A stretch of DNA of 64,000 bases from Thalassotalea_H castellviae (GTDB lineage Bacteria > Pseudomonadota > Gammaproteobacteria > Enterobacterales > Alteromonadaceae). The stretch covers positions 434,001 through 498,000 of the forward strand of contig NZ_JAVRIF010000001.1 in the NCBI RefSeq assembly GCF_031846185.1, written 5' to 3'. This document shows positions 36,962 to 48,004 of this stretch, piece by piece. The translations under genes and the position numbers were made by a program. How positions within the stretch are numbered: position 1 is the first letter of the stretch; every line of letters begins with the position of its first letter. Below the pieces are notes generated by a model. That model was not told the DNA's origin. It saw only the letters and a program-made list of their open reading frames with translations, and ran no database searches.

Positions 36962-37510
36962 ATGGCAGCAATAAATTATTTACTTGGCTTTGTTTTTGAC
37001 GCCTTGTTAATGGTATTAGTAATTCGTGTTTGGCTTCAGCTAGTTAAAGCTGACTTTTATAATCCACTGAGTCAATTTGTTGTAAAAGTTACCAACCCAG
37101 TGGTCATTCCATTTCGTCGAGTAATTCCAGGCTTTGGTGGAATAGATGTGGCAACGCTTGTTATCGCGTACCTTGTTGCTTCTTTGAAATTTATAATTAT
37201 CCCAGTATTAAATGGTGGACCAATCGATATTATCTCGTCACTATTTTTAGGCTTGTTGTATTTAGCCAAACAAACTGGATTTTTATTGTTTGTGCTAATG
37301 CTGGTAATGGCATTAATGAGCTGGGTTGTACAAGGATATAATCCAACACTGATGATCTTACATCAATTAACAGAACCTGTTTTACGTCCGATCAGAAATA
37401 TTATTCCCAATATTGGTGGTTTAGATTTATCAATTTTAGCGGCATTTTTATTATTGAATGTGATTAATATATTACTCTCTGATTGGATCCCCTACTGGCG
37501 AATTCTTTAA
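36962..37510 (+). CDS. yggT: YggT family integral membrane protein
   Basis: This inner-membrane protein has two YGGT repeats, each with a hydrophobic hairpin: residues about 5-80 with NPVVIPFRRVIPGFGGIDVA, and about 95-180 with PVLRPIRNIIPNIGGLDLS. I chose ATG 36962 (182 residues) because a TTTGGAG Shine-Dalgarno sequence sits just before it; an in-frame TTG lies 12 bases upstream. The function is unclear, with links to osmotic tolerance and cell division in other bacteria. Confidence 0.9.
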   Translation: MAAINYLLGFVFDALLMVLVIRVWLQLVKADFYNPLSQFVVKVTNPVVIPFRRVIPGFGGIDVATLVIAYLVASLKFIIIPVLNGGPIDIISSLFLGLLYLAKQTGFLLFVLMLVMALMSWVVQGYNPTLMILHQLTEPVLRPIRNIIPNIGGLDLSILAAFLLLNVINILLSDWIPYWRIL

Positions 37511-37546
37511 CAATTGCCTTTTTAATTACAAAACAATCTAAACTAG

Positions 37547-37582
37547 GGGTATGAGTCACTTCACGTGTCATACCCTTTTTTA
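37547..37582 (+). terminator. Rho-independent terminator after yggT
   Basis: GGGTATGA and TCATACCC pair around a loop with further CAC/GTG pairing, followed by TTTTTTAT. The following gene starts only 11 bases later, so its RNA may be partly read-through. Confidence 0.8.
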
Positions 37583-37593
37583 TTGGAGATATC

Positions 37594-38034
37594 ATGAATA
37601 CCTACATAAAAGTTACGTTAATCACCTTAATAATATTGGCAAGCACCCTGTTAAACGCACAGGCTGAAAACATGAAAAAAATGGGTAACATGAATATTCA
37701 TTATATTGCCCTAAATGCCAGCTTTTTAACCCCTGAAATAGCTAAAGCTTATGACATAGTGCGTAGTAAATACAATGGCTTAATTAATATTTCAGTGCTA
37801 GATAATACTTTAGCTTCAACACCAGCAAAAACAGTGTCGATTACCGGAACTGCGAGAAATTTAGCCGGACAAGACAAAAAATTAGCATTTGTTGAAGTTA
37901 AAGAAGGCGATGCGATTTATTATTTAGCACAAGTCAATTATCGTAACGAGGAAACCATCGTTTTTGATTTAACGATTACCGATAGTAAAGAAAGTCATCA
38001 ATTAAAGTTTTCACAAAAGTTTTATGTCGATTAG
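37594..38034 (+). CDS. DUF4426 domain-containing periplasmic protein
   Basis: This 146-residue protein has an N-terminal signal peptide (VTLITLIILASTLLNAQA, cleavage near residue 24). Its compact beta-rich domain contains IHYIALNASFLTPEIAKAY. DUF4426 proteins regularly sit between yggT and rdgB in gammaproteobacteria, exactly as here. The function is not known. It has a good ribosome-binding sequence (TTGGAG). Confidence 0.85.
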   Translation: MNTYIKVTLITLIILASTLLNAQAENMKKMGNMNIHYIALNASFLTPEIAKAYDIVRSKYNGLINISVLDNTLASTPAKTVSITGTARNLAGQDKKLAFVEVKEGDAIYYLAQVNYRNEETIVFDLTITDSKESHQLKFSQKFYVD

Positions 38035-38063
38035 CAACATTTATCATTGAAAATAATCTGTAC

Positions 38064-38100
38064 TAAATACAAACCGACAGCTCTTGTCGGCTTGTATTTA
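38064..38100. terminator. Bidirectional terminator between the DUF4426 gene and the DMT transporter gene
   Basis: TAAATACAA-A-CCGACA pairs with TGTCGG-C-TTGTATTTA, a long near-perfect palindrome between convergent genes. Confidence 0.75.
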
Positions 38101-38110
38101 AAAGCCGATG

Positions 38111-39010
38111 TCAACTAACCGTTGAACGTGAAAAACATTTAAACCATCGGCCGCCTACGGCATTTATCACCAGCCCCACCATCACTAAACAAATTCCTAG
38201 ATATTGTTGCTCACTTATACTTTCATTAAGAAATAACGCCGCACAAATAATACCAACTACGGGAACGCCTAATGTTAATGGTGCAACTTGTCCTGCCGGG
38301 TATTGAGATAACAGGTAACTCCATAAACTATAACCTAATATAGAGGCTGCTACTGCCAAATAAAAAATCACAAAAACAGTAGTAAAGCTACTTTGTTGTA
38401 AGCTACTGAGAATGGCATCACTGCCTTCAAAAAGTAAACTGGTTAGAAAAAAAGGTATCATTGCAATCCAAGATGACCACACAACCAACCCCGTATTCGA
38501 TTGATAACCACGTTGATTAATCATGCGATTACAAACATTTCCACTTGCCCATGAAATAGCGGCGGCAATCGTTAATGCAAATCCAATCACTGTCATATTA
38601 CCGTGTTCGCCAGTAAAACCTATAATACTTAGCCCTATTCCAGCAAAAATCATCGCGATAATTTGATTGATTTTAATCGTTTCATGTAAAAACAATGCCG
38701 ACAAAATTAAAGTGAAAACAGCCTGAGATTGTAAAACTAATGACGCTAAACCGGCTGGCATACCAAAGGCCATAGCTGAAAATAACAAGGCAAATTGTCC
38801 GAAACATAAGGTCAATGAATAAGCCGCCATCCAACGCCAAGGAATATCAGGCTTTTTAATAAATAACGAGCCCAAGGAAGCCACCAATAAAAACCTCGCG
38901 GCTCCCATAAATAATGGCGGTAAATCATCAACCCCCCATGAAATGACGACGAAATTAAATCCCCAAATGAAGATAATCAATAAACTGATTAAACTATCTT
39001 TAATGGTCAT
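38111..39010 (-). CDS. DMT-superfamily transporter, EamA family
   Basis: This inner-membrane exporter of small metabolites, perhaps amino acids, has two EamA repeats and ten predicted membrane helices. It begins SLISLLIIFIWGFNFVVISW, and the second repeat starts near VIGFALTIAAAISWASGNV. I use ATG 39010 because TAAGGATAG precedes it at good spacing, whereas the frame upstream only offers a TTG at 39028. The substrate cannot be told from sequence. It is divergent from rdgB. Confidence 0.85.
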   Translation of the reverse strand: MTIKDSLISLLIIFIWGFNFVVISWGVDDLPPLFMGAARFLLVASLGSLFIKKPDIPWRWMAAYSLTLCFGQFALLFSAMAFGMPAGLASLVLQSQAVFTLILSALFLHETIKINQIIAMIFAGIGLSIIGFTGEHGNMTVIGFALTIAAAISWASGNVCNRMINQRGYQSNTGLVVWSSWIAMIPFFLTSLLFEGSDAILSSLQQSSFTTVFVIFYLAVAASILGYSLWSYLLSQYPAGQVAPLTLGVPVVGIICAALFLNESISEQQYLGICLVMVGLVINAVGGRWFKCFSRSTVS

Positions 39011-39104
39011 TACTATCCTTACATTCAATCAATACAGGTCTCCCTCTTTCCTTTAGATTAAGGTATTATGCACGGCAATTGAATGAATATTTTGAGAATG
39101 CACT

Positions 39105-39716
39105 ATGTCTACTATCGTATTGGCAACAGGCAATAAAGGAAAAGTGAAAGAACTCGCTGAATTATTAGCCGAACATCATATTAATGTTGTACCACAAAGT
39201 GAATTTAATGTGCCTGACGTGCCTGAAACTGGCACCACATTTGTTGAAAATGCAATTATCAAAGCAAGACATGCGGCAAAAATTACCGGCTTACCAGCCA
39301 TTGCTGATGATTCAGGTTTAGAAGTTGATGCCTTGCATGGCTCACCCGGTGTTTACTCGGCACGTTATGCCGGTGAAGGAGCAAGCGATCAAGACAACAA
39401 CAAAAAATTAATTACCGCACTTAAAAATGTTCCCGAAGAAAACAGAAGTGCACGATTTCATTGCGTATTAGTGTTTATGAAACATGAAAATGATCCTACG
39501 CCGATTATTTGTCATGGCAAATGGGAAGGTTCAATAATCACCACTCCTCAAGGCGAACAAGGTTTTGGTTATGACCCGCTATTTTGGCAAGCAAGCCTTA
39601 ATATGACGTCAGCGCAATTACCCCGTGAGATTAAAAATACCTTAAGCCATCGTGGCCAAGCTTTACAGTTACTAACCGCTAAATTAAATCACGTTTTCAC
39701 TGACAAAACAGGGTAA
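39105..39716 (+). CDS. rdgB: XTP/dITP diphosphatase
   Basis: This house-cleaning enzyme hydrolyses dITP, XTP and dHAPTP to monophosphates. The 203-residue protein shows VLATGNKGKVKELAELL, IADDSGLEVDAL, GVYSARYAGE, GFGYDPLFW and the C-terminal SHRGQAL. It is followed 12 bases later by hemW, the usual pairing. Confidence 0.96.
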   Translation: MSTIVLATGNKGKVKELAELLAEHHINVVPQSEFNVPDVPETGTTFVENAIIKARHAAKITGLPAIADDSGLEVDALHGSPGVYSARYAGEGASDQDNNKKLITALKNVPEENRSARFHCVLVFMKHENDPTPIICHGKWEGSIITTPQGEQGFGYDPLFWQASLNMTSAQLPREIKNTLSHRGQALQLLTAKLNHVFTDKTG

Positions 39717-39728
39717 GTTACTAATATA

Positions 39729-40898
39729 ATGCTCATTGAACAGCCACTTTCTTTATATATTCATATTCCATGGTGCGTGGAAAAATGCCCTTACTGTGAT
39801 TTTAATTCTCATGCCCTACCGCACAATAAATCTAAGCAAGAAAATGGCCTGCCTGAAGATGCTTATGTCACGGAACTCATCAAAGATTTAGACAGTGATA
39901 TTAAACGTTTTTCGCTGGAGAGCCGTCAACTACATACTATTTTTATTGGTGGAGGCACACCGAGTTTATTTTCAGCACGCGCTATCGAACGCTTGCTTTC
40001 ACAAGTTTTAAAACGTTTTGATCATGACGATAATATTGAGATCACCCTAGAAGCAAACCCAGGCACGGTTGAAGCCGAAAAGTTTATTGGTTTTTTCAAT
40101 GCAGGAGTGTCAAGGTTATCGGTGGGTGTACAAAGTTTTGAATCTGACAAATTAATCAAACTCGGGCGCATTCATGATAGTCAACAAGCAAAGAATGCTG
40201 CTAATCTTGCCGATAGCTGCGGCGTACAAAGTTTTAATTTAGATTTGATGCATGGTTTACCTAATCAGACAATCGCTAATGCCTTAGACGATTTAAAAAC
40301 TGCTATTTCACTTAATCCCCGTCACTTATCTTGGTATCAATTAACCATAGAGCCTAATACTGCTTTCCATTCAAAACCACCGAAACTACCAATGGATGAA
40401 ACCTTATGGAAAATTCAAGATAAAGGTTTTGAATTATTAGCTCAAGCGGGTTATCAACAATATGAAATATCGGCCTTTAGCCAACAAGGTTATCAATGCC
40501 AACATAATTTAAATTATTGGAAGTTTGGTGATTACCTCGGCATTGGTTGTGGAGCCCATGGAAAAATATCAGACGTAGCGCAACAAACCATTTACCGCAC
40601 CGTAAAAGTCAAGCACCCTAAGGGCTATTTAGATCAATCGAGAGCACATCTTGATCATTTAAATATCGTTGAACAATCAGAGCTGCCTTTTGAATACATG
40701 ATGAACCGTTTGCGTTTATTCTCATCTTTCACACTTAATGAATATCAAGAAGCTACTGGCTTAGCCGCCGATACAATAATCACTATTTTACATCAAGCTA
40801 AAGCTAAAAACTTGATGGAAAATCAAGATGATAGTTGGCGAGTCACTCAGCAAGGACATCGATATTTAAATGATTTACTCGAGATGTTTTTGTCATGA
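39729..40898 (+). CDS. hemW: Heme chaperone HemW (radical SAM)
   Basis: HemW is a coproporphyrinogen-dehydrogenase-like radical SAM protein that binds and delivers heme. The cluster motif is HIPWCVEKCPYCDFNSH (C-x3-C-x2-C). FIGGGTPSLFS is the SAM-binding glycine motif. The 389-residue protein has the C-terminal HemN-like domain. The HemW class lacks the extra cysteine of HemN after the cluster motif, as seen here. It overlaps tadA by 4 bases. Confidence 0.92.
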   Translation: MLIEQPLSLYIHIPWCVEKCPYCDFNSHALPHNKSKQENGLPEDAYVTELIKDLDSDIKRFSLESRQLHTIFIGGGTPSLFSARAIERLLSQVLKRFDHDDNIEITLEANPGTVEAEKFIGFFNAGVSRLSVGVQSFESDKLIKLGRIHDSQQAKNAANLADSCGVQSFNLDLMHGLPNQTIANALDDLKTAISLNPRHLSWYQLTIEPNTAFHSKPPKLPMDETLWKIQDKGFELLAQAGYQQYEISAFSQQGYQCQHNLNYWKFGDYLGIGCGAHGKISDVAQQTIYRTVKVKHPKGYLDQSRAHLDHLNIVEQSELPFEYMMNRLRLFSSFTLNEYQEATGLAADTIITILHQAKAKNLMENQDDSWRVTQQGHRYLNDLLEMFLS

Positions 40899-41425
40899 AT
40901 GAAGATTTGATCATAACCGATGAGCAACACAGTATTGATGAAAAATTCATGGCATTGGCGATTAAATTAGCTCACCAAGCAGAACAACACAACGAAATTC
41001 CCGTAGGCGCTGTGGTAGTGGCAAACGGTAACGTTATCGGTGAAGGTTTTAATCAATCGATTATGTTAAACGATCCATCAGCACATGCTGAAATGATAGC
41101 CATTCGCCAAGCAGGTAAAGTGCAAAATAATTACCGATTACTCGATTGCACCCTATACGTAACACTTGAACCTTGCCCAATGTGTGCAGGATTATTAGTG
41201 CATAGCAGAATTAAGCGCATCGTTTATGGTGCTCTAGACTTAAAAACAGGCAGCGCTGGAAGTGTTTTTAATATTACAGGTAGTGAAAAACTCAATCATC
41301 AAATTCCAGTGACTTCAGGGGTTTTAGCCGAGCAATGCAGTCATTTATTATCCGCTTTTTTTAAACGTCGTCGTCTAGAAAAAAAAGCATTAAAGCAAGC
41401 TGCTAAAACAAGTGAACGGCAATAA
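40895..41425 (+). CDS. tadA: tRNA-specific adenosine deaminase
   Basis: TadA converts A34 to inosine in tRNA-Arg(ACG). The zinc deaminase motif is complete: SAHAEMIAIRQ (His ligand and catalytic Glu) and LEPCPMCAGLL (two Cys ligands). The 176 residues end in a basic tail, FKRRRLEKKALKQ. It is translationally coupled to hemW by a 4-base overlap. Confidence 0.95.
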   Translation: MNEDLIITDEQHSIDEKFMALAIKLAHQAEQHNEIPVGAVVVANGNVIGEGFNQSIMLNDPSAHAEMIAIRQAGKVQNNYRLLDCTLYVTLEPCPMCAGLLVHSRIKRIVYGALDLKTGSAGSVFNITGSEKLNHQIPVTSGVLAEQCSHLLSAFFKRRRLEKKALKQAAKTSERQ

Positions 41426-41475
41426 ATAACCTGTGAAACTTTCATCGGCTCATCATTGGAGAGAATAACATCAAT

Positions 41476-41949
41476 ATGAATCGTCTTAAATTAATCCCAT
41501 GTAGTAAAAAACAGCTAGAGATTGTACGCACTTGGTCAGCTGGGAAAAATGAATTGACCCAATGGGCAGGACCAAATATACGTTTCCCTCATACCCTTAA
41601 CACATTTTTAACCGACCTAAAAATTCAAGAACTACCTAGTTACGGTTTAATAAACGATAAAAAAGAACTAGTTGCCTTTGGACAATACTATCAACGATTA
41701 GGTCATTGTCACTTAGGTAGGTTAATCGTAAACCCTGAATATAGAAGACAAGGTATTGCTAGCATTTTAGTAGAAACATTATCTGTGAAAGCAAAGCAGG
41801 ATTTAAAGTTATCCCCTTTATCATTATTTGTTTATCAAAATAATACCGCAGCATTAACCTTATATAAAAAATTAGGTTTTATCGAAACATGCTATCCAGA
41901 AAAAATGCCTTTAGATGACTGTTTATATCTAACAAAAGTTGACTGTTGA
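41476..41949 (+). CDS. GNAT-family N-acetyltransferase
   Basis: The 157-residue protein has one acetyltransferase domain. Motif A is LGRLIVNPEYRRQGIASIL, with the acetyl-CoA pyrophosphate-binding RRQGIA. Motif B is LFVYQNNTAALTLYKKLGF. The substrate is unknown; the C-terminal region resembles RimI-like members. It has a GGAGAG ribosome-binding sequence and stands alone after tadA. Confidence 0.87.
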   Translation: MNRLKLIPCSKKQLEIVRTWSAGKNELTQWAGPNIRFPHTLNTFLTDLKIQELPSYGLINDKKELVAFGQYYQRLGHCHLGRLIVNPEYRRQGIASILVETLSVKAKQDLKLSPLSLFVYQNNTAALTLYKKLGFIETCYPEKMPLDDCLYLTKVDC

Positions 41950-42011
41950 AAACGAACATTGAAATAGAGTTGAGATAGGGACAAAGGTGTCACTCAAAAA
42001 TATTCGAGTGA

Positions 42012-42140
42012 TTACTTTGTTATAGATTGAGAGAGCGATTGATTTTCTTGAATAAACTGCACATGACGTCGTGCACTTACTTTATGTTTTTGTTGACTGA
42101 TCAAACGTTTTCTTTGAATTGAATGAGATTTTTTTCGCAT
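42012..42140 (-). CDS. Small basic protein of 42 residues, unrecognised
   Basis: A short minus-strand frame starts at ATG 42140 behind a strong TTAGGAGAC Shine-Dalgarno sequence. It encodes a highly basic protein beginning MRKKSHSIQRKRLISQQKHK and ends at TAA 42012. A hairpin (TCACTC/GAGTGA) follows the stop. The good ribosome-binding sequence and strongly biased composition favour a real gene. It may bind RNA or ribosomes, but there is no direct support for that. Confidence 0.55.
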   Translation of the reverse strand: MRKKSHSIQRKRLISQQKHKVSARRHVQFIQENQSLSQSITK

Positions 42141-42354
42141 ACAAGTCTCCTAATAAATTGAATGTTATATAAATACATTAATGGCATAAATACTTTCGAC
42201 AATTAGTTTTTAGTGATCGCTAAATAAAACGATAACAAGTATTTACTTTTACAACCTAAGTATCTATGAGTTATATGACCAAATGATGACAATAAAAATT
42301 TCACCACTAATTTTTATTGCTTAACGATTATTAAAAAAAATCAAACAAGCAAAA

Positions 42355-43845
42355 CTACTTCGGGCTGGTTGCAATATCGCTAGTCTTTTGGCTATTTGGG
42401 ATGGCCTCTTCTAGTAATGCTTTTTCCGCCTCTTGTAATTTCAGCGCTTCTTCTTGTTTTAACTCAGCTTGTTGTTTGTTATCCATCCAAGTTAAAGTGT
42501 CATAGTATCGTCGTATATTATCCACATAATTAATCGGTTCATCGCCACGAGCATAACCGTATTTGGTATTTTTATAGTATTTTTTCTGTTTTAATAATGG
42601 CAATCTGTCTTTTACTTCCACCCAACGATCAGGGTCACCGCCTTGTTGTTTCGTTATTTTACGAGCGTCATTTAAGTGACCTAAACCAACATTATAAGAA
42701 GCAAGTGCAAACCAAAGTCGATCTGGATGTGGCACTCTATCAGGCATACGTTCAAACATTTGCTTAAAATATTTAGCCCCCCCTCGAATACTTTGTTCGG
42801 CATCTAAACGACTTTTAATGCCCATTTGTTTTGCGGTAGGTAAAGTTAACATCATCATACCTCTTACCCCCGTATGTGAACGAGCATGTGGTTCCCAGTG
42901 AGACTCTTGATAACTAATTGCGGCTAATAAACGCCAATCTACGTCTTGACTATATTTTTCAAAAATAGCACGATATTTCGGAAGTTTTTCTTCAACCGCT
43001 TTGATAAAAGTACGTGTATCAACATAATTAAATTCTTCAACATGTCCATAATACTTATCGTCTAACGCCAGCAATGTCCCGTTATGATGAACGCTACCAA
43101 AAAAATCAATTAAACTTGCAAGAATTGAATCATCTCCTGTATTAGCAACAACCCATGCCATTGGCTCAGATTTTTTGATGGTAAAACCTATACTAATTTC
43201 CGGATAATAACGTCGACTGACGGCTAAGGTATGACTATCAACTATGGTATAATCAATTTCTTCCGCTAATATTTTTAAAAGCAACTCTTCATTATCGAGT
43301 TCTTCGCTTTCTTGCCATTTCAAGCCTGCATGGCTTTCGGACAAACGAGTAAGATTTTCGACATGACTTGAGTTCGCTGTCACCATGATAGTGCCGGTAA
43401 GATCTTCTAATTCTCTCGGACGTTTTTTACCTTGTTTAAAAACGAGTTTTTGACTGATATTGTTGTAACTGGGTGCAAAATCATACTTTTCTCGACGATT
43501 TTCTGTGACGGTAAGTCCAGCGGCAAGCAAGTCGACTTCGCCTTTATCTAAACGGCTAAAGAGTTCGTCTAAGCTGTAACTTGCCATGATTTTTAAATCT
43601 ACGCCTAACGAGTCAGCATATTTTTTTGCTAATTCGTACTCAAAACCTGTGTCACCTTCAGCACCAACATAATAACTGGTTGGCCCATAAAGGGTGCCAA
43701 CCACAAGATAGCCGCGTTCAAGAATGCGCGATAAACTAGCTGATTTTTTTTCCGGATTACACCCTTGTAGCAATAGTATTGATACTATTGTACAAACAAA
43801 AATGCTAAGTCTGTTTTGCTTCATATAAAATTGATTTTGCTTCAT
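42355..43845 (-). CDS. mltF: Membrane-bound lytic murein transglycosylase F
   Basis: This outer-membrane lipoprotein cleaves peptidoglycan between MurNAc and GlcNAc, releasing 1,6-anhydro products. The signal and lipobox are [13 protein letters not shown] type-3 solute-binding domain (about 40-265, beginning [16 protein letters not shown]) is followed by an SLT domain with catalytic Glu in [15 protein letters not shown] and then [14 protein letters not shown] charged tail is rich in Glu and Lys. The frame also offers starts at GTG 43851 and ATG 43824. MltF beside and divergent from purL is the usual arrangement. Confidence 0.93.
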   Translation of the reverse strand: MKQNQFYMKQNRLSIFVCTIVSILLLQGCNPEKKSASLSRILERGYLVVGTLYGPTSYYVGAEGDTGFEYELAKKYADSLGVDLKIMASYSLDELFSRLDKGEVDLLAAGLTVTENRREKYDFAPSYNNISQKLVFKQGKKRPRELEDLTGTIMVTANSSHVENLTRLSESHAGLKWQESEELDNEELLLKILAEEIDYTIVDSHTLAVSRRYYPEISIGFTIKKSEPMAWVVANTGDDSILASLIDFFGSVHHNGTLLALDDKYYGHVEEFNYVDTRTFIKAVEEKLPKYRAIFEKYSQDVDWRLLAAISYQESHWEPHARSHTGVRGMMMLTLPTAKQMGIKSRLDAEQSIRGGAKYFKQMFERMPDRVPHPDRLWFALASYNVGLGHLNDARKITKQQGGDPDRWVEVKDRLPLLKQKKYYKNTKYGYARGDEPINYVDNIRRYYDTLTWMDNKQQAELKQEEALKLQEAEKALLEEAIPNSQKTSDIATSPK

Positions 43846-43996
43846 AAGCACTTATTGTGGCTTGGTTTTATTTTTTGTGAAAGTATTATTTCAGTATAGC
43901 TAATTTCTGATAATAATTTTGCTTATCATTGACTTCAATATCCACTATAATACGCGCGATTTTTTCCCCTAATTTAATTTACTAGTGAGTAAACAA

Positions 43997-46900
43997 ATGG
44001 CGATGTTGATCCAAACACTTCGTGGCGCTCCGGCACTATCAGATTTTCGTATCAAAAAACTGTTAAACCAATGTGCTGAGTTAAACCTTCCTATCAACGA
44101 TATTTATGCGGAGTTTACTCACTTTGCTCAATTATCATCGGCATTAGATGATACTGAAACTAAGGTACTGGCTAAATTATTAACCTATGGCCCAACCATA
44201 GAAGAACATGAGCCTGTTGGACAATTTATTTTAGTTACGCCTCGCCCTGGTACTATTTCTCCTTGGTCATCAAAATCAACCGATATTGCTCATAACTGTG
44301 GCTTAGATAAAGTAATACGGTTAGAGCGAGGGATTTCTTATTATGTTTCTGCGGATGAACTAAATGAACATCAAAAGACGCAATTAGCAAGTTTGATTCA
44401 TGACCGTATGATGGAAACGCTTTTTAATGATTATCAAGAAGCAGAACAATTATTTGCCACAGCTGAGCCGGGTCATTTTACATCTATTGATGTGCTTTCT
44501 GGCGGTCGTGCAGCATTAGATAAAGCAAACGTAGATTTAGGTCTTGCCCTTGCAGAAGATGAAATTACTTATCTTGCTGAAAACTTTGCTAAGTTAGGTC
44601 GTAACCCTAACGACATTGAATTATATATGTTCGCCCAAGCAAACTCTGAGCATTGTCGTCATAAAATCTTCAATGCTGACTGGACTATTGACGGAGTTAA
44701 ACAACCAAAATCATTATTTAAAATGATCCGTAATACCCATGAAATCAACCCTGATTATGTGTTAAGTGCTTATAAAGATAATGCGGCAGTTATGGTCGGT
44801 AGTGAAGGCGGACGATTCTTCCCTGATCCTGAAACCTTAGAATATGGCTATCATCATGAAGACATTCAAATTCTAATGAAAGTAGAAACTCATAACCACC
44901 CTACCGCGATTTCTCCTTACCCTGGAGCCGCAACAGGATCTGGTGGTGAAATTCGTGATGAAGGTGCAACCGGTGTTGGCTCAAAACCCAAAGCGGGATT
45001 AGTCGGTTTTTCTGTATCAAATTTACGTATTCCAGGTTTTGAACAACCGTGGGAAACAGACTTTGGCAAGCCTTCACGCATTGTGTCAGCCCTCGATATT
45101 ATGATGGAAGGCCCATTAGGTGGCGCGGCATTTAATAATGAGTTTGGACGCCCTGCGATTTTAGGTTACTTCAGAACATATGAAGAACAAGTTAACTCAT
45201 TTAACGGTGTTGAAGTTCGCGGTTATCACAAACCTATCATGCTTGCCGGTGGTTTAGGTAATATTCGTGACGAACATGTCCAAAAAGGTGAAATTAGTGT
45301 TGGCGCAAACCTAATCGCTTTAGGTGGTCCAGCCATGAATATCGGCTTAGGCGGCGGTGCAGCATCTTCGATGGCATCAGGTCAATCGGCTGAAAACTTA
45401 GACTTTGCTTCAGTTCAACGTGAAAATCCAGAAATGGAAAGACGCTGTCAGGAAGTCATTGACCGTTGTTGGCAATTGGGTGATGACAACCCTATTTTAT
45501 TTATTCACGATGTGGGTGCTGGCGGTTTATCCAATGCTTTCCCTGAATTAGTATCAGATGGTGGCCGTGGTGGTAATTTTGAACTACGTAATGTACCCAA
45601 TGATGAACGTAGCATGGCCCCGCATGAAATTTGGTGTAATGAATCTCAAGAGCGTTATGTATTAGCGGTTTCTGATGAACGCTTAGCCGACTTTGAAGCT
45701 ATTTGTAACCGAGAAAGAGCCCCTTTTGCTGTCGTAGGTAGAGCAACAGAAGAAGAGCATTTAACGGTAACGGATTCTCACCATAACAATACACCTATCG
45801 ATCTACCCCTTGATGTTCTATTAGGTAAAACGCCTAAAATTATCAAAGATGTAAAATCCGTAAAAGAAACGGGTGAAGCGTTATCATTAAATGATATTTC
45901 CATCAGCGAAGCTGCTGATCGATTATTACGCTTACCGACCATTGCTGAAAAAACCTTTTTAATTACCATTGGTGATAGATCGGTAACGGGTATGGTAAAC
46001 CGAGATCAAATGGTTGGCCCATGGCAAGTGCCTGTGGCGGATTGTGGCGTGACTGCAGCAGCATTAGATTCTTATCATGGTGAAGCAATGTCACTCGGTG
46101 AAAGAACGCCCGTTGCTTTGCTTAACTACGGCGCATCTGCTCGTTTAGCAATTGCCGAGTCTTTAACGAATATTGCTGGTACGGACATTGGCGATTTAAA
46201 TCGTATTAAATTATCAGCAAACTGGATGTCTCCAGCCGGTCACCCTGGTGAAGATGCTGGTCTTTATGAAGCCGTTAAAGCCGTTGGTGAAGAATTATGT
46301 CCCGCATTAGGGTTAACTGTTCCAGTTGGTAAAGATTCAATGTCGATGAAAACCCAATGGGATGAAAATGGTGAGCAAAAGTCGGTAACTTCGCCACTTT
46401 CGCTTATTATTACCGCTTTTGGTCGTGTGGAAGATATTCGTAAAACAGTGACACCAGAGCTTCGTAGCGATAAAGGCGACACTCGATTAGTTGCCATTGA
46501 CTTATCGGGCGGAAAAAATCGTTTAGGTGGCTCATGTTTAGCTCAAGTATATAAACAGTTAGGCGATGAAACGCCTGATGTTGATAACGCAGAGCACTTA
46601 AAAGGTTTCTTTAATGCTATACAAACCTTAGTTCGCGAAGAAAAATTAATCGCCTATCATGACAGATCAGATGGTGGATTATTCACAACGGTGGCTGAAA
46701 TGGCTTTTGCCGGTCATACCGGTGTTGATATCGATCTTTCAAACTTAACTATGACTGATGGTGGCAGCGATTTAGAAGTATTGTTTAATGAAGAATTAGG
46801 TGCGGTGATCCAAATACGTGAAGCAGATGTAGATGATATTCACGCGACTTTTGAAAAGCACGGCATCTTATCGCTTTGTACCGATATTGGTCGTTTAAAT

Positions 46901-47923
46901 GATTATGACATGATCACTTTTAAACGTGATGATACCGTAGTTTTAGAAAATACTCGTACTTATTTCCGCACTATTTGGGCAGAAACAACCCTTAAAATGC
47001 AAGCTTTACGCGATAATCCAGAATGTGCGCAACAAGAATTTGATGTTAAGTTTGATACAGAAGATCCTGGTTTAAACGTCGAATTAACTTATGATATCAA
47101 TGAAGACATTGTCGCTGATTTAATTGCAAAAGATGCAAAAGACATTACCAATCCACGCGTGGCAATTCTACGTGAGCAAGGTGTTAACTCGCATGTTGAA
47201 ATGGCAGCATCATTTGACCGTGCTGGTTTTATTGCAGTAGACGTGCACATGTCAGATATTCTCTCAGGTCGTACTGATTTAGCAGATTTTAATGGCTTAG
47301 TTGCTTGCGGCGGCTTCTCTTATGGTGACGTTTTAGGAGCTGGTGAAGGTTGGGCAAAATCTATTTTATTTAATGCGAATGCGCGCGAAATGTTTAAAAC
47401 CTTCTTCCACCGTGAAGACACATTCTCTTTAGGGGTATGTAATGGTTGTCAAATGTTGTCAAACCTGAAGGAAATTATCCCAGGAGCACAAGCATGGCCA
47501 CATTTTGTCCAAAACAAATCAGAGCGTTTTGAAGCACGTTTTTCACTCGTTGAAATTCAAGAAAGCCCGTCGATTTTCTTTAAAGGTATGGCTGGCTCTC
47601 GTATGCCAATTGCGGTGTCTCACGGTGAAGGTCGTGCTGAGTTCACATCAGAACAAGCCATTGCTGATACCAATAATTCGGGTACAGTTTCAATGAGATA
47701 CGTGAATAATTACGGCGACGTAACAGAAACTTACCCAGCTAACCCTAATGGCTCACCCGATGGTATAACTTCTTTAACAACTACAGACGGACGAGTAACT
47801 ATTATGATGCCTCATCCTGAACGTGTATTTAGAACTGTCGCAAACTCTTGGCACCCTGACGAGTGGCAAGAAGACTCACCTTGGGTAAGAATGTTTAGAA
47901 ATGCGCGTAAGTTTATTGGTTAG
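43997..47923 (+). CDS. purL: Phosphoribosylformylglycinamidine synthase (large single-chain form)
   Basis: This is the fourth step of purine synthesis, converting FGAR and glutamine to FGAM. The fused form of about 1,308 residues has an N-terminal linker ([17 protein letters not shown]), two AIRS-like synthetase halves, and a C-terminal glutamine amidotransferase. The amidotransferase has nucleophile Cys in [10 protein letters not shown] and His in [10 protein letters not shown]. Motifs SEHCRHKIF and [13 protein letters not shown] are conserved. I prefer ATG 43997 over GTG 43985 because homologues begin close to the LRGAPALS block; neither start has a clear Shine-Dalgarno sequence. Confidence 0.96.
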   Translation: MAMLIQTLRGAPALSDFRIKKLLNQCAELNLPINDIYAEFTHFAQLSSALDDTETKVLAKLLTYGPTIEEHEPVGQFILVTPRPGTISPWSSKSTDIAHNCGLDKVIRLERGISYYVSADELNEHQKTQLASLIHDRMMETLFNDYQEAEQLFATAEPGHFTSIDVLSGGRAALDKANVDLGLALAEDEITYLAENFAKLGRNPNDIELYMFAQANSEHCRHKIFNADWTIDGVKQPKSLFKMIRNTHEINPDYVLSAYKDNAAVMVGSEGGRFFPDPETLEYGYHHEDIQILMKVETHNHPTAISPYPGAATGSGGEIRDEGATGVGSKPKAGLVGFSVSNLRIPGFEQPWETDFGKPSRIVSALDIMMEGPLGGAAFNNEFGRPAILGYFRTYEEQVNSFNGVEVRGYHKPIMLAGGLGNIRDEHVQKGEISVGANLIALGGPAMNIGLGGGAASSMASGQSAENLDFASVQRENPEMERRCQEVIDRCWQLGDDNPILFIHDVGAGGLSNAFPELVSDGGRGGNFELRNVPNDERSMAPHEIWCNESQERYVLAVSDERLADFEAICNRERAPFAVVGRATEEEHLTVTDSHHNNTPIDLPLDVLLGKTPKIIKDVKSVKETGEALSLNDISISEAADRLLRLPTIAEKTFLITIGDRSVTGMVNRDQMVGPWQVPVADCGVTAAALDSYHGEAMSLGERTPVALLNYGASARLAIAESLTNIAGTDIGDLNRIKLSANWMSPAGHPGEDAGLYEAVKAVGEELCPALGLTVPVGKDSMSMKTQWDENGEQKSVTSPLSLIITAFGRVEDIRKTVTPELRSDKGDTRLVAIDLSGGKNRLGGSCLAQVYKQLGDETPDVDNAEHLKGFFNAIQTLVREEKLIAYHDRSDGGLFTTVAEMAFAGHTGVDIDLSNLTMTDGGSDLEVLFNEELGAVIQIREADVDDIHATFEKHGILSLCTDIGRLNDYDMITFKRDDTVVLENTRTYFRTIWAETTLKMQALRDNPECAQQEFDVKFDTEDPGLNVELTYDINEDIVADLIAKDAKDITNPRVAILREQGVNSHVEMAASFDRAGFIAVDVHMSDILSGRTDLADFNGLVACGGFSYGDVLGAGEGWAKSILFNANAREMFKTFFHREDTFSLGVCNGCQMLSNLKEIIPGAQAWPHFVQNKSERFEARFSLVEIQESPSIFFKGMAGSRMPIAVSHGEGRAEFTSEQAIADTNNSGTVSMRYVNNYGDVTETYPANPNGSPDGITSLTTTDGRVTIMMPHPERVFRTVANSWHPDEWQEDSPWVRMFRNARKFIG

Positions 47924-47957
47924 TATCAATTAACCGATAAACTTCCAGAAATAGAAT

Positions 47958-47985
47958 AGGACTAAGCGAGGCTTGGTCCTTTTTT
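47958..47985 (+). terminator. Rho-independent terminator after purL
   Basis: AGGACTAAGC and GCTTGGTCCT pair (one G-U) around a GAG loop, followed by a T-run. Confidence 0.88.
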
Positions 47986-48004
47986 ATTGCTGAGTAATAA
48001 AATA

